Shown: positions 28,943 to 41,394, counted from the first letter of the stretch. The stretch: DNA of 64,000 nt from Thermomicrobiales bacterium (GCA_041390825.1 JAWKPF010000024.1:6719-70718), one strand, 5' to 3'. Made by a program: numbers and translations. The notes: generated by a model not told the origin, from the letters alone.

Positions 28943-29047
28943 CTACCGTTCGGCCACGACCTCGACTCCTTCCCGGAATGTTGGCCGTGCTCGACGCTTC
29001 CAAACCGTGCGGGATTGTTCTCTGCTTTGCCTAGGCAAAGCCCGCAA

Positions 29048-30378
29048 TCACCGGGAGAGCACATAGGCTTCCCCATCTTCGCTCACACCTCCGCCAAGCA
29101 AGAGCAGGTAGGGTCAGCCGAAATTCCTGGAACTGCCACTTGCCCACGGAATCGTGCGAGAGGCTCAGAATCTTGCCAGTGCAATAGTCGACCGCCAGGA
29201 AGAAGCCCTCGAGGAAGGGAATGTCGTCGCCACGATAGACGCCCACCCCTGCCACTGCGCATCCATGCCCATGCGGATACTCCGCGACCGGCAAGGTGCC
29301 CATCTCCAGGCACGAGCCGGTGCTCAATCAGATTGACGCAGTGGGCCTTACATCCGGCCAACCGAAATTCTGGCCGCCATTGCTGGATGCGGGAATGAAG
29401 TTGATCTCTTCCAGGACATCTCACCGACATCGGTGATGTACATATCCCCGGTTCATAGTCGAACTGCCACGACCAGGGATTGCGCAATCCCATCGCAAAG
29501 GTAACGGGCGCGGCGGGGTAGGGTGTAGCTGGCGTTGTACGGATTGTCGGGCGGAATCGTGTAGTACGTGCCGTTTTCGTCGTTCACGATATTGATGCGC
29601 AGAATCTTGCCGAGGCTCTGGTCCATCTCCTGCGCCGTGAAAAGGTCGTGCACGCCGAAGAACGCGCCGTTGCCGCTGCCGATATAGAGATAGCCGTCGT
29701 TCGGGCCGAAATGAATCGTGCCGCCGTTCAGGATCGGCGTCGGATGCGGGATCTTGATGATATCGACGGCATGATCCGGGTCAGCCTTGTTCGGATCATC
29801 CGCCGATACGCGGTATTGCGAGACCACGGAGACCGCGTTCACGTTGTAGTCGGTATAGGCCGGGTAGAAGAGCCCGTTGGTTTCGTAGTCAGGATGGAAT
29901 GCGATGCCGAGCAACCCCTGGTCCTGGTGCACGGAAACCACGATCGGGCCGATGTCGATAAACGGCTCCGGCAACAGCTCACCTCGGCCGTCAGGATCCG
30001 CGCGTTCACCATAGCGCTCGCCAATGAAGAGCCGGCCCGTGCCATCGAACGCCGGAGTAATCACGCGCGGGCTTTCCAGCCCGTCTGCCACCTTGACCAG
30101 GGTGACCGATCCCTGACCTGGGTAGAGCCCGGTCAAAACGATATGCGCTGGAAGCGGCGTGCCTTCAGGCGGACCGTCCGGGATCTGAGTTGGCGTTGGC
30201 TCGGCCACAACCGGTGACGCGGCCGGGCTTGCGATTGGGCTTGCAATGGGACTCGCAACCGGGCTTGCGGCCGGTGATCCGGAAGTCGGTGTGCTGTCAC
30301 AGGCGACCGCAGTGGGACGATCAAGAGCGACAAGAGCACCAGCGTGCCGAAAAGTGTCATCCGTCGGTGTGCGTTCAT
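29048..30378 (-). CDS. PQQ-dependent sorbosone/glucose dehydrogenase, lipoprotein-like (frameshifted)
   Basis: Membrane signal TLFGTLVLLSLLIVP at the N-terminus, then a repetitive linker (SPVASPIASPIASPAASP). The beta-propeller follows: LESPRVITPAFDGTGRLFIG, VHQDQGLLGIAFHPDYETNG, HPTPILNGGTIHFGPNDGYL, YIGSGNGAFFG and MDQSLGKILRI; later blades (GLRNPWSWQFDY, FLEGFFLAVDYCTGKILSL) are in other frames, and the end SEDGEAYVLSR stops at 29048. Such enzymes oxidise sugars outside the cytoplasm using PQQ or act on unknown substrates. ATG 30378 has AGGA upstream. About 430 residues. Confidence 0.75.
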
Positions 30379-30938
30379 GGCTGCCGTCTTCCTGACATCG
30401 ACGGAGCAGACACCGGTTGGGACCGGTCGATTCAGGTGGAGCGCGCCAACCCGAATCAGCGCCACGTGCGCATTGTTTCCTGTCTGCCAGAAGGTACCAC
30501 ACGCGCCACGCCTCGACGCAAAACGCGCACACGGCCATGCCGGTCATTCCGGATTTATTGGCATGGTTGCTCGATCCGTATCGTTCGGTCCCCGCGGGAG
30601 GCACGAACGTTCCATTTCACGGTGTACGGACGGCCTTTTAGCAATTTCTCAGCTTCGCTACCACTGGTAAGGGGACCCAAAATTCAAGATGCTTTCTGCT
30701 GCCCGAGGCCACGCGTATGAAGTGATCCGGGCAGGCGTACCGGACAATTATCTGATCCAGCAGGCCACAGCAGTACAGAGAGCATCGGAGGCGGGTCAGG
30801 AGTTGCGCCAGCATGCGCTCTCGAACCGATCGCCGGCGGCGATCGGCTCCCCAGCGGACTGGGAACCTACGCTGAACATCCAGCCACTTTTCGATCACCG
30901 CCAATGTGCGTGGCAGAGGTGATCTGACGAGTTGGAAG
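30379..30938. other. No clear gene
   Basis: Bases 30379-30938 contain only short, uninterpretable frames. A plus-strand piece (VIRAGVPDNYLIQQATAVQR) looks protein-like but has no start, motif or continuation I can support. Confidence 0.4.
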
Positions 30939-32423
30939 ATGGCGTCGAAAGCCGCAGCATTTGCACTCGGTCGCACGCGCTTGGGAAACGGGAAGAGACT
31001 CACGATTGCCGGGATTACCGTCATGCTGCTTTCGTCGTCATAAGGCCGTCCACATCGCCCGTCAGTTCAATTCGCTTTCGGCCATCGAGTCCCGCCGCAG
31101 CGCTCGCCGGATTGCGCACGCTCGATGGGTATGGCTGGAGCGATGGATATCTGCGCTGCCCTGCCCAGGTCGCTGCTCTGGCCAGTGCTCAGCGGGAGCG
31201 CATGCAGCGAGTTCTGGGGCCGCTGGTGCGCGTTTGATCAGCATTGGTGGCAGTGGGGTTTCTCGCGGTGCGCTCTGCCACAGACTGGTTGTTTGGAGCG
31301 CGGGCTGCCTGCTTCGCGGCGGGCGCGCTTGCGCTCAGCGCCCCATTCTGGGTGGCTGGGCATCTGAGCTCGATGGAAGCGCCGGCGCTGGCAGCCACAT
31401 GCATTGCGGTCTGGGCCATCGTGCAGCTTGCGCGCTTCGATCATCGTGGATGGCTCTTGCTGGCGACGGCGATGTTGACCGTGGCGATGCTGGCGCACTA
31501 TCGCGCTGTGCTGATGCTGATTCTGCCACCATGCTGATCGCCGCGTTGCGTCGCCGGCGCGCCCCAATCGATATCGGCCTGATGTGGCTGCTGGCGGGGC
31601 TTGCCCTGGTCGTGTACTTCGATATTTTTGCCACCCAAATCGTCGATGTCTTGTCACCGGGAAGAGTTTTCGGGCTCTCCGATGGGATCGGCGCCTACGA
31701 CTCGGCAAATGCGGTCCGGGCGGTCATCGTGCTGTGGGGCGTCCTGCCCTTGCTGGCTGGTTTCGCTGCCTGGTATCGGAACCGAGGTTTGCGTCAGACC
31801 ATTTGCTGCGTTCCTGATGGGCCCCGCGCTGGCTGGGGACGTGGCTCCTTAGCGCGTGACGGAGCTACCCTGGTCCATCTCGATCTCGCGCTCGGAACCG
31901 TGTTGCTCTATCCGCGGATTGGGCTGGCGCTGGCGGAGGTCTCCTGGGATCGCGCCCGGCTGATCGTGCTTGGCGTCGCTGTGCTTGGGCTTGGGTTGCT
32001 TGCCGCTCAGCAAACGCGGGCGTTCGATCGCAGGTGGCCCATTCGTCCGAACCAGTTGCCGCGTTGGTCCAGCGCCATGAAGCCAGGCGATCAGGTGCTC
32101 GCAGACGAGCGCTGGCCCTATGCGCTCGCGCTCTATGGGGCCGACCGGATCGAAGCGCCGAACGATGTGCTCGACGAATCGTTGCTTTTCGAGCGCGATG
32201 TCGTTTTTCGACTTCTGCAGCTTCTCCTGGTTTGTCGATTCGCAGGCGATCGATCCCTGGAGCGCGCTGGTCATGACCGGTATCGGCTCCTGTGGAACCT
32301 TTATGAGCCCGTGGTTACCGCCAGTTCGAGCGTCTCCTCGGTGAGCGACGGATTGCGGGATCGCGAGCATCTCGTTCAGACGGTCGTGCGTCACAACACG
32401 AAGCCGTTCCAGGGGACGTATGA
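30939..32423 (+). CDS. Polytopic glycosyltransferase, GT39/ArnT-like (frameshifted)
   Basis: Starts MASKAAAFALGRTRLGNGKR and a first helix, LTIAGITVMLLSS. Hydrophobic pieces follow: GARAACFAAGALALSAPFWV, LAATCIAVWAIVQLARFDHR, GWLLLATAMLTVAMLAHYRA, IGLMWLLAGLALVVYFDIFA, AVIVLWGVLPLLAGFAAWYR and LIVLGVAVLGLGLLA. The soluble C-terminal part holds KPGDQVLADERWPYALALYG. GT39-type proteins use polyprenyl-phosphate sugars at the outer face of the membrane. It abuts a cellulose-synthase-like gene by ATGA. Acceptor unknown. Confidence 0.6.
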
Positions 32424-33989
32424 ACCCCTGGAAGATCCGGCTGGCGGGTATCCTGGCGATGGCCAGTATGTTGTGGTGTGGACCCTGGCTCCTGATGCAC
32501 CTCAACTACGAGAACTTCTGGCTCTCGGTCCCCGCCCGCGTTTGCCCTGAGCCTGACCATGGCGTTGACCGCGGTGACGTGCATCAACGAGTGGCTGCGC
32601 GCCGTTCCGGAAACGCACCCCGTGCCAAAGGGAAGAACCGATTGTGGGGGGTATTGGTGCCAACCCTCGGCGAACCGTTGTCGATGGTGCTGCGCACGGT
32701 CGAATCGATCTTCGCCCAGGATTGGCCGGCCAATCGGTTGGTGGTCATCGTCAGTGACGATCTGGGGGTCTCCAGAACTGGAGCATGAGGTCGAGCGGCT
32801 GCAGGACCACTATCGCATTGGCCGCATCGTCTACCACCGTCCCCGGGTCGCGAGTCGTCGCTACGACGGGGCGATGCCAAGGCCGGCAATCTCAACTCCG
32901 CCTACGACCGGCTGATCGAGATCGAGCCGAACGTCAGCTACATCGAAACGCGCGATTGCGACGACGAAGTCGTCGAGCCGTTTTTCTTGCGGCAGGTCGT
33001 GGGGCTCTTGCTGCACGACGACGCGCTGGCCTTTGTCCAGACTCGCAAGACCGCCGAGGTATCCGAGGGGACCCGTTCAACAATCTCGAACGATCTTCTA
33101 TGAAGGGATGCTCCTCGCGCGCCACGCGACCAGCGCGGTTTCCCGTGCGGATCGGGGCTGGTCTGGCGGCGCAACGCGCTCAGATCGTCCGGTCTTTTCC
33201 CCACCTGGAGTCTGGTCGAGTGAGACCTGATGTCCAGGATCGAAGCGCTCCGGCTCGGCTGGAAGAGCGCCTATCTCCCCATCGTCGGCGCTCAGGCGCA
33301 ACACGCCCCGGAAGACATCCCCAATGTCTACAAGCAACGGGAGCACCTGGGCTTTCGACACAATGCGCATCATGTTCTGGCTCGATTTCAGGGGCTGGGC
33401 GTTCGGCAGCGGCTGCAATTCATGCAGATGGCCATCTTCTATCTGCACAGCTTCGCGACCATTCTCTTCATGCTCTGCATCTCGGTGACGCTGTTCCGCA
33501 ATATCTATCCCTTCCGGCTCCGGGACAAGAAGCGGCCATTCGCTTCTGGCCGCTGGTGGTTGCCGCCGAGCTCTTCCTGGTCTCGCTCAAAGGCAACCGC
33601 CCGTTCGAATCCGGTCTGGCGGTTGCGCGAGATGGCCGTCAGTCTGGCGCCGATCATGCCATGGCATCGTTGCGGGCGCTGTTTGGCGGCCCAGATTGCG
33701 CATACCGCTATCGGGTAACGCGCAAGACCGACAAGCATCCAGTATTGGAAAGAGACGTTGCTGCAAACCACGCTGGTACTGGTGCTGGTCGCCGGATTGA
33801 TCTATCGGATCGCGAACACATCGGACTGGAGCGCGTTCGACGCCGGGTTGCTTTATCTCAGGTCTCCTGCAGGTCATCCCGATGGCTGGATTCGTGCGCA
33901 AGAGCTGGTTCGGGCTCGATCCGGCGCGCGAGCTGTTTGGGCGGCGGAGAACGATGCTCGATCCCTCGCATGCGAATCCCGGCGATTGA
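32420..33989 (+). CDS. Cellulose-synthase-like GT2 glycosyltransferase (frameshifted)
   Basis: Two N-terminal helices (IRLAGILAMASMLWCGPWLL) precede the GT2 domain: VLVPTLGEPLSMVLRTVESI, AQDWPANRLVVIVSDD, KAGNLNSAYDRLIEIEPN, the ETRDCDDEVVEPFFLRQVVG stretch with its acidic cluster, RSFYEGMLLARHAT-like and EALRLGWKSAYLP. VYKQR-GTWALDT is the QxxRW-like end of the active site. C-terminal helices follow and the gene ends HANPGD. It probably extends a polysaccharide at the cytoplasmic face while exporting it. The neighbours are two GT39-like proteins and a GH26-like hydrolase. Confidence 0.75.
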
Positions 33990-33991
33990 GT

Positions 33992-36018
33992 ATGCGGGAG
34001 ATGGCCAACCAACGACTCCTCGTTACCGATCCGCCCATTGGCGTCACCCGGGCGCCGCTGCCAGACTGGGTGACCTGGTTGGCGTTGGGCGGGATCGTGC
34101 TGCTTGGAATGGCAGTCCGGTTGCTGCGGCTCGACGATCTCAGTCTGGTTGGATGAGATCTGTCGTCGACTACATTCGCCGTCCCTGGACGACGGTGCTT
34201 GGGTTCGAAGGCGCCTGCGACAATCACCCACCCCTCTATTTCGGCAGCATCGTGGCGGTTTCACTCCTCACCGGAGAAGCGCAAGCCGCCCGTCTGGTGA
34301 GCGCGGTTGCCGGCAGCGCCGCAATTGTCGCGGTCTTCTTCCTCACCCGGCGGCTGGTCAGGACCTACGCCGGGCTGCTGGCGAGCACGATTCTGGCGCT
34401 GGCGCCGTTGCATATCTGGTACTCGCGTAGAGGGCCACATGTACGCCCCCGCGGCCCTGTTCGTGGTGCTCTCCTGGTATGCGCTCATCCGGTTTCTGCC
34501 GGGCGCGATCGCCGGTAGAGTGTGGTCTATGGGGCGATGCTGGCGCTGGCGGCGTATACCGACTACAGTGCGTTCTATGCGCTTGCGCCGCAGGTGCTGA
34601 CGGTTGCCTACAGCTGGCGCAGGAATCTCCCTGGCGCACCGTCCAGTGAAGTTGATTGCGGTTGGTGGCGCGGCGTTGTTGTTCGTTCCATGGGCGGCGC
34701 AAGTGCTGCGCAGCATCAAATTCGTCGGGGACGACCGCGTTTTTCTGTATGTCACCTGGCAGAAGGTGTTCCGCGATTCGTTCTACTCCATCGTCGGTTT
34801 GCCAGGCGAGCGTGCCTACTACTGGGGGGTAAGTACCGCACGCCGTGGGTGACCTGGCCCGAAATCCGGCCAGTGGCGGCAGCGCTCGTGGCGCTGATAT
34901 TGCTCCTCGCGGCCGCCACGCCCGAGCCGGCCGTTATCGCACGATGCTCGTACTGGGAATGTCGCTTTGTTTCGGAACGATCAGTGTGACCGCGCTTGCC
35001 AGCTATCTGGTGAGCCCGGGAGTATGCCGACCGCACCGTTTCCTACGCGGTGTTGGGTTGGGCAATGCAGCCGGAGCTGCGCCGTTTGGGCGGGTGCCGA
35101 ACGGCGTGCGCCCGCTCGCATTGGGAGCGGTGGGACTCTTTGCTGGCGAGTTCGCTACTGGCGTTGCATGGCGTAGCCCGGACGCCGACAAAGAACACTA
35201 TCGCCAGCTCGCGGTGGCGGCTGGCGAACTCGATGAGCTCGGCTATCCGCTGGTGGCCGTGGAACGTCTGACATCAGCTCATTGCCGATTCGACCGGACT
35301 GGTGCGCACGGCCATTTCCATCTACGAGCCCGACATCAGGTGGAGGCGATATTATTGTTTTGCTTCCACCGGTTTTTCTGGGATATCGCAACCAACTACC
35401 CATGGGAAGCCGCGGGGATGGCGGAACTGCAGGCGAGGAACTCGCCATCGCGAGGATTCGTGCTGGTGCAATCGGAACCGTTTCAGCCGGTGATGTCGCT
35501 CGATCTCTGGGTAAGCGCCGATCTGGTTGGCGACCAGCAGCTCGATCTCCTGGGCCAGCCAAACCGCGCGCCGGTGGAAGACGCTCCCGGGTGGTGGCTC
35601 GAGGATGGCGGCGTTCGCGGAGGTTGGCCCGACCGGCGCCCCAGCTGTTGATCTACGCGCTCGCGAGAACTGGCGATGCCGCGGGCCGAGGTATCGCAAG
35701 ATCGTCTCGGATGCTGCGCTCTATCCGGTCGGGTCACGACCTACATCAGGTTGCGTTGCCGGTCGGAGCGGGAGAGGTGCAGCTTTCCTGTCTCGTCTGC
35801 GCGGGGTGGTGTTGTCGGAATCGACGGCGGAGCTACCGCCGCCGGAAGAACCTCGATGAAACGTGGCATCGCGGCCTTGCCGGCGTCGCCTGTCCCGATG
35901 GCGCCGCCGAGCTGGTGAGCCACGCTCGTCAACGGATTTGGCGATCGCGCGCGGAACCTTTCGCTCGGTCCTATCGCCCACGCAACCTGGGTTCATCCTC
36001 GAGCCATGTTGGCGATAA
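33992..36018 (+). CDS. Second polytopic glycosyltransferase, GT39-like (frameshifted)
   Basis: Begins MREMANQRLLVTDPPIG two bases after the GT2 stop. WLALGGIVLLGMAVRLLRLD is helix 1; the next piece, LWLDEI, is the acidic motif of the first periplasmic loop in GT39/ArnT/PMT enzymes. HPPLYFGSIVAVSLLTGEAQ follows, then SAVAGSAAIVAVFFLTRRLV, LLASTILALAPLHIWYSR and LALAAYTDYSAFYALAPQVL. The C-terminal soluble part is about 250 residues. ArnT- or PMT-like enzymes move a sugar from a polyprenyl carrier to a lipid, protein or polymer. Confidence 0.65.
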
Positions 36019-36145
36019 CGCACCATCAGCACGAGTTGACGGGATGGAGACTTCCAGACGCCAGCCCAGTTTGCCCAAGATCGTGTAGCCGCAACCTTCC
36101 GTGGTTGCCCAGATCGCTCGATTGCAGCCACAGAGGGCTGCGCGG

Positions 36146-37276
36146 CTACAGGACGGGAGGCAGCCACGAAGGGTTGCAGTTACGGAAACGGAGAGCGAAG
36201 CGCTTCGTGACCAATGGACTGGCGAACACGAGCGTGCCTTGCATCTGCGGACTGTTCGCAGCGGTGACGAACGCCCGCAACGATTCGACCGAGCTATCCC
36301 GATGCGCCAGTCGGTCTCCTTGAGCACACGTTGAACCAGACCACTGCCTCGATGGCCGGAAACCGTTCGGGAATCTCGCTCAGGTATGCGCTCGTTGTCA
36401 ATCCGCCTTGCTGCCGCCCAATTCAGCCGAGGCGGTCTCAGCAATGATGACGGGCCGCGTCAGAAAACTCTTACCCCAGCTCGGCATAGATGCCCTCGAA
36501 GAAGATGTCGGAAAAGGTATCCCAGCCGGCGACACCCCAAGGCTGCGGCGTGTCACCCCAGTTGAATCCAGGCCCCCACATAAATGAGCATAATCGTCAC
36601 CGGGAAGACCTTGTCGTCCAACGGGACGATTTCGCCTGCTCGGCGTCGCCGCGACGCTCGCGAATGGCGGACCGGACCGAAACATTCTCCATGCACGATG
36701 CAAACCAGTCGTGGTCAGATCGCATTGCCACTCGATGAACTGTTCTGGCGTGTTGCCATTCGCGCCAGCAGACCGAGGATACCGGTCGCCATTCATCTCA
36801 TGCCCAAACCGGAGCCAGCGGACGCCGGACGCCTGCAGGCCAGACCAGTCGCCAGCTGTCGATGTAGGTGTCGGAGTAGCGGAGACGATATTCGCCAGCG
36901 AGAATGTCGGTTGATCAGCAACGCCGACGCCACCGGCGTAGATCGGCACCCGAGCTTCCCAGGTAATGAACGGAATCCCTCCACGCTCATCGACATACTG
37001 AAGCAGAGGGGGTCGAAAATCCCCGAGTTCAGATGCCCCAATGCGTGTGGAACATCACCGGCTCCAGTGGACGGCCAATCTGCTGGATCGTGGCGTCCAG
37101 CCAGGTGCAGTCCTCGACCACCTCGACCATCATGCCAGCAGAAACCGCGGATGTATCTGTGCGCGGATTCTGATTCCTGCACAGGTGTAAGCGCGCATGC
37201 GGAGAGTTTCCCAGCGCGAGCAGGTATAAGGGGCGATGCGGACGACGGTCCGTCGAGAAATCGATGTTTCGATCAT
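36146..37276 (-). CDS. GH26-like glycoside hydrolase, secreted (frameshifted)
   Basis: A Tat-like signal (SRRTVVRIAP) leads into MMVEVVEDCTWLDATIQQIG. Motifs: LEPVMFHTHWG, LQASGVRWLRFGHEMNGD with the His-Glu of the acid/base site, SAGANGNTPEQFIE, LPGDDYVDYV-like strand, and RPVIIAETASAELGGSKAD with the nucleophile Glu. The end reads IPERFPAIEAVVWFNVLKET. GH26 enzymes cut beta-mannans or mixed glucans. It lies beside a polysaccharide synthase group, so it may trim or release that polymer. Frames change several times. Confidence 0.7.
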
Positions 37277-37491
37277 TGAGATTCCATCCTTGTCCTGCGA
37301 GTGTGCCGTGTGTGTTCGTGGGCCAGGACGGGGCGATTCTGACGTCGAGCGCAAAGGGGACGCGCCCAAGAGACACGCTTGATTCTCTGTTTGGCACAAT
37401 TGTAGCAATTGGCTCCGTCGAACGAGGACCATATGGGCCGCTCATGGTACGGAAGCCATCTCCCCAACACGTGTCAGGAAACGACAGCATC

Positions 37492-37821
37492 ATGCAGACC
37501 GAAACAAATGGATCCCACGCGCAGCACGAAGGGCCTCAGCACGCGCCTTCCTATGAAATGGACAAGGCGGATCCTGGCCCGGCTGAAACGGCTGGAGGGA
37601 CAGGTGCGCGGCGTGCAGAAGATGGTCTGGAAGGGACGAAGTACTGCGTCGATGTCCTCACCCAGATCTCGGCCATCGTCGCCGGGTTGCGCGCCACCGG
37701 CTTGCTCGTGCTGGAAGACCATATACGCGGCTGCGTCATCGGCAACGATCCTCCCAGCGGGGAAGAAACCCTCGACGAGCTGATGTCCGCCATCGAGCGC
37801 TTCAGCCACAGCGTGAGCTAG
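37492..37821 (+). CDS. CsoR/FrmR-family regulator (frameshifted)
   Basis: MQTETNGSHAQHEGPQ begins at ATG 37492, then in another frame ILARLKRLEGQVRGVQKMV, the first helix of the family, then back to the first frame with TKYCVDVLTQISAIVAGLRA and LLVLEDHIRGCV. The Cys of YCVDVL and the His and Cys of DHIRGC match the copper-binding C-H-C set of CsoR. Such tetramers release DNA on binding Cu(I) or related signals. No copper pump is next to it. His-rich N-terminus (SHAQHEGPQH) is notable. Two indels. Confidence 0.75.
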   Translation: MQTETNGSHAQHEGPQHAPSYEMDKADPGPAETAGGTGARRAEDGLEGTKYCVDVLTQISAIVAGLRATGLLVLEDHIRGCVIGNDPPSGEETLDELMSAIERFSHSVS

Positions 37822-38015
37822 CCCGCGATCAGGAAGCCGCCCTGGGCGACGTTTCGGTTCCGACGGCCATGGCATTCTGGTGGCGGCGCGAAACATGGCC
37901 GGTTGACATGGTGTTGTGCCGGGTGTGTACTGGGAACACTGGGCCCAAACAGGTGCGACGGGACCAACTCCGTTTCGATCTGTCTGACGATGTCGCACTG
38001 GCAGCGAGAGTATCG

Positions 38016-38652
38016 ATGACCCGGCGGTTGCGTTTCGATCGTTGCGTTGACTCTCGTGGCGCTCTCTTTATTGTGGGACTCAGCGTCCAGGCAACGGGAA
38101 GTGCCCTCCCGGCAACTGCGCAGGATGCCGGTTGCGGACCGTGGATTCCGTTCGATGAGATGGAAGGGACGCCCGAGGCAAAGCCTGGGGAACAGGACGA
38201 CTATCAGGTCATCAGCAGTTTCGAGTCGATCACCGAGCTCCGCCGGACTACTTGATCGATGTCGTCCTGACTCAGGTAAACACTCTTCGACGGCGGAACG
38301 CTTGCGGTGCTTTCCCGACAGCCGTCGATCATCCGTGTCGATAGCGGTCTCGTCCAGATCACCATCTGCGAGGGATCGCAAATCGAAATCAACAAGCCGA
38401 TGCCACCATTCCGACGCGAAGTTCGGGGCCGGAACATTCGATGTACCTGCCGGTGGCGCCCTGTTTATCGATGCGGACGATCGGTACTATCTGACCGGTG
38501 CGTCCAGCGGAACCGCTACCGCCGAGGACGCCGGCACACCTACCGCCGCGACACCGGTTTCAGACGAAGCACGGGCCGGTTCCACGCTCACCGTCGTGAC
38601 CTGGGACGGGATACGGTTGGCGTACGGGATATGCGGGGGCGCAGGATGTTGA
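38016..38652 (+). CDS. Secreted cupin-like protein (frameshifted)
   Basis: MTRRLRFDR then a hydrophobic signal (ALFIVGLSVQATGSALPATA) and DAGCGPWIPFDEMEGTPEA. After frame changes: IIRVDSGLVQITICEGSQIE and GAGTFDVPAGGALFIDADDR, a small beta-barrel pattern seen in secreted cupin-like proteins of this group. A Thr/Ala/Pro stretch and a Cys-containing tail (ICGGAGC) end it. Function unknown; the family call is tentative. Confidence 0.4.
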
Positions 38653-38667
38653 ACCCGGCACGGGACG

Positions 38668-41394
38668 TCACCGAAACTCACGGCACGGGTCTGGGGGAGT
38701 TCGATCGCATCGAACTGCTCGATGAGCGCGGGAGAGCAGGCCCGGCCACGGGCGAGCCCGGCCTACGAACTCGCCAGGACCGAGCTTGACCAGAAGCCGG
38801 TCGATCGCGCGGTCGAGCGCGGCGCGCTCCCACCGCTGCTGGCTATGCCCGATTGCTCTAGCGCAGTTGTTGCGCAGCGCCGATGCACATTCGGCCGCGG
38901 CATCCCAGTTTCCTCGAATACGAGCAGGCGATGCGGCTCCTTCCAGCAGGAGAGCACGGTGTAGGCATCGAAACAGGTCACGAGCGGAAAATGCGCGCTC
39001 GAAGCTGGACGTGCCTGTTCCGGCGCGGTGTCCAGCGGGAGCCAATCCCTGTTCCAGAAAACAAAGACCAACGGCCTCTGCATCGCCCGTTTGCGAGAAG
39101 CGTGCAAGAGCATGGTCATAAGCAGACTCGATGGCCGATCTCCCAACCGGCGGTGTGACGCCTTCGATCAGCCATCCCCAGGCGTCGCCAGTGGCATCGT
39201 TGGAGCGTTCGGCATGTGCGCGCCATTCCCCGGCAGGCATCGATGGCTGCTTGCTCATCGCCAGATTCGCAGGCCGTGTAGGCGAGTCTGGCGTAGCCGA
39301 GCGCGACGATCTGGGGATCGTCTTTCGCTCTCCCGGCTGCCAGCACATCGTTTGCCATGGCGCGGGCGGTTACATAGTTTCCACTCAACGCGGCCACCGT
39401 GCTGAGCGCGGCCACCGATCGCACCCGTAGAGGCAGTTCTCGCTTTCGTCGGCAATGGCGATTGCCCGGCGGTAGAACGTGGCTACTGCCGGATCGCTGA
39501 ACCAGGTATTGCCCAGATAGAAGAGCGCTTCGGCCTCGAGCTCCGGGAGGATAGGATCCTTCTGGCCGGTAGGCGCGCTCGAACCATGACCGCGCCTGGA
39601 GCACCGTCCTCCGCTGATCGAGAAAACCTGCTGCCAGATCGATCACCAACCGCAGACCAGCGGAGTCGCGGCCTGTTCGTCGACCGCGGCCTGCAGATTC
39701 TCGAATTCCCGATCGAGCCGGTCGAGCCACTGCGCCGAATCGGCGGTGCGATGGTGCGGGCGCGCTTCTCTGGCCAGATCTGAGAAGAAGGCCGCATGCG
39801 CCAGGGCAGCATCGTCCCATTCCCCGGCTCCCGCAATGCGTCGATAGCAAACTCCTGAATGGTTTGCAGCATCAGGAACCGCGGCTCACCGGTGGCATCG
39901 GGCGAAACCTGCAGGAGATTGGCCTGCACGAGCGCGTCCAACCGGCTCAAGGCCCAGAGCGGATCGGAAATGCCCTCGTTCCAGATGACGGCCGCCGCCG
40001 CATCGACCGCGATGCCCCCATGAAAGACCGCCAGACGGCGAAACGCGCGTTGATCTTCGGGTTCCAGCAGGTCGTAGCTCCAGGTGATGGTGTTGGCCAG
40101 GTTCGCTGGCGATCCGGGAGATCGCGCGGACCGTCGCGCAGGAGCGCCGCGGCTTTCCTGCAACCGGTGTTGCAGGGCCTCGAGCAACATGCGCACAGGC
40201 TGCCCGCCGGCTCGATCGCCAGCGGCAGTCCGTCGACCGGCGAACCGTCGGCGATCGCCTCGGCGTTGTCATGGTCGAGCGCAGAGGATGCGCGCACGTC
40301 ACGCGCACGCTGGGCGAACAGCGCCCACCGCCGGGCTGGTCTGCGGATCGTCTGGCGAACGAGCCCGGTTCCAGCGCGATCCGGCGCTCGCCCCGGATGC
40401 GTACCGGCGCCCGGCTGGTGGCGAGAATGGTGACATCTGGCGCGGATTGCACAATGGCGCTGCGAATTTCGGCCACGCCCTCGATCACTTGCTCGCAGTT
40501 GTCGAGCACCAGAAGAGTACCGTCCGTGCAACCAGTCGAGCAGCGCATTGCGCGGCGAGACAGCGAATCGACCGCGCCGGCCAACCTGCGCGATTGCACG
40601 TCGAGCACCTGATCATTGCGCGGAGCAACAGAGATCGACAAGCGAATCCCGTCCTGGAACTCGTCCAGGAGTTGCGCCCGCAACCTCGGTGGCGGCGGGT
40701 CTTGCCCACCCCTCCGGTTCCCAGCACCGATATCATCCGATGCTCGCGCGACCGGAGCAGCGCCTGGAGGACGAGCGGCCTCGGCTTCCCGTCAACCATC
40801 GACGATGGCCAGCGTGGAAGGTTGTGCGTGCGGAGGTCGAGCGTGGCGGCGGCAGGAACTGCTCGGGCGGCTCACGGGCGACGATCTGAAAAATCCGGCT
40901 GCTGCCTAACACATCCCGCAGGGCGCGCTCGCCAAGATCGCGCCGCTCGATTGCCCTCCGGCCAGGCGTCCCCACGGGCTGGGACGGTCTCGTGCGTGCA
41001 GAGAATCTGCCCTCCGTGCCCGGCGGCGAGTGTGCGGCTCAGCCGGTTGGTGGGGCCGAAGTAGTCGCCATCGTGTGTGTCCGCCTCCCCGGTATGGATC
41101 GCCAACCGGACCAGCAGGTCGTCACCGTCGACCATACCCGGCCAATGCTGCGACAGCAGAAGACGTTGCCCGGCAACCGCTGCGCGGATGCTGCTGGGCG
41201 CGTCCGCGAAGACGGCATAGACCCCATCGCCCACGGTCTTGAAGACCGTTCCGCCATGCCGCTCGACCGCGTCGCGCAGAAGCTTCCTGCCGCGGCACCG
41301 CATCCGCCATGGTCTCTGGATATCGGTTCCAGAGCCGAGCTACTTCGATGTCTGTGAAGAGGAAGGTGATTGGCGACGACGCTGTCCTGCCCAA
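38668..41394 (-). CDS. Class III nucleotide cyclase/NB-ARC-like ATPase/TPR regulator (frameshifted)
   Basis: N-terminus: SSPITFLFTDIE then GGTVFKTVGDGVYAVFADAP and LAIHTGEADTHDGDYFGPTN form a class III adenylate/guanylate cyclase domain with both metal-binding Asp positions. The ATPase follows: ISVLGTGGVGKTR (Walker A), TLLVLDNCEQVIEGVAEIRS (Walker B) and APDVTILATSRAPVRI. ITWSYDLLEPEDQRAFRRLA and VFHGGIAVDAAAAVI form the winged-helix part, then TPR-like helices to the end near 38668. Proteins of this layout (about 900 residues) are numerous in Chloroflexota and thought to be signalling regulators. Start and end approximate; whether the cyclase is active cannot be judged. Confidence 0.75.
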
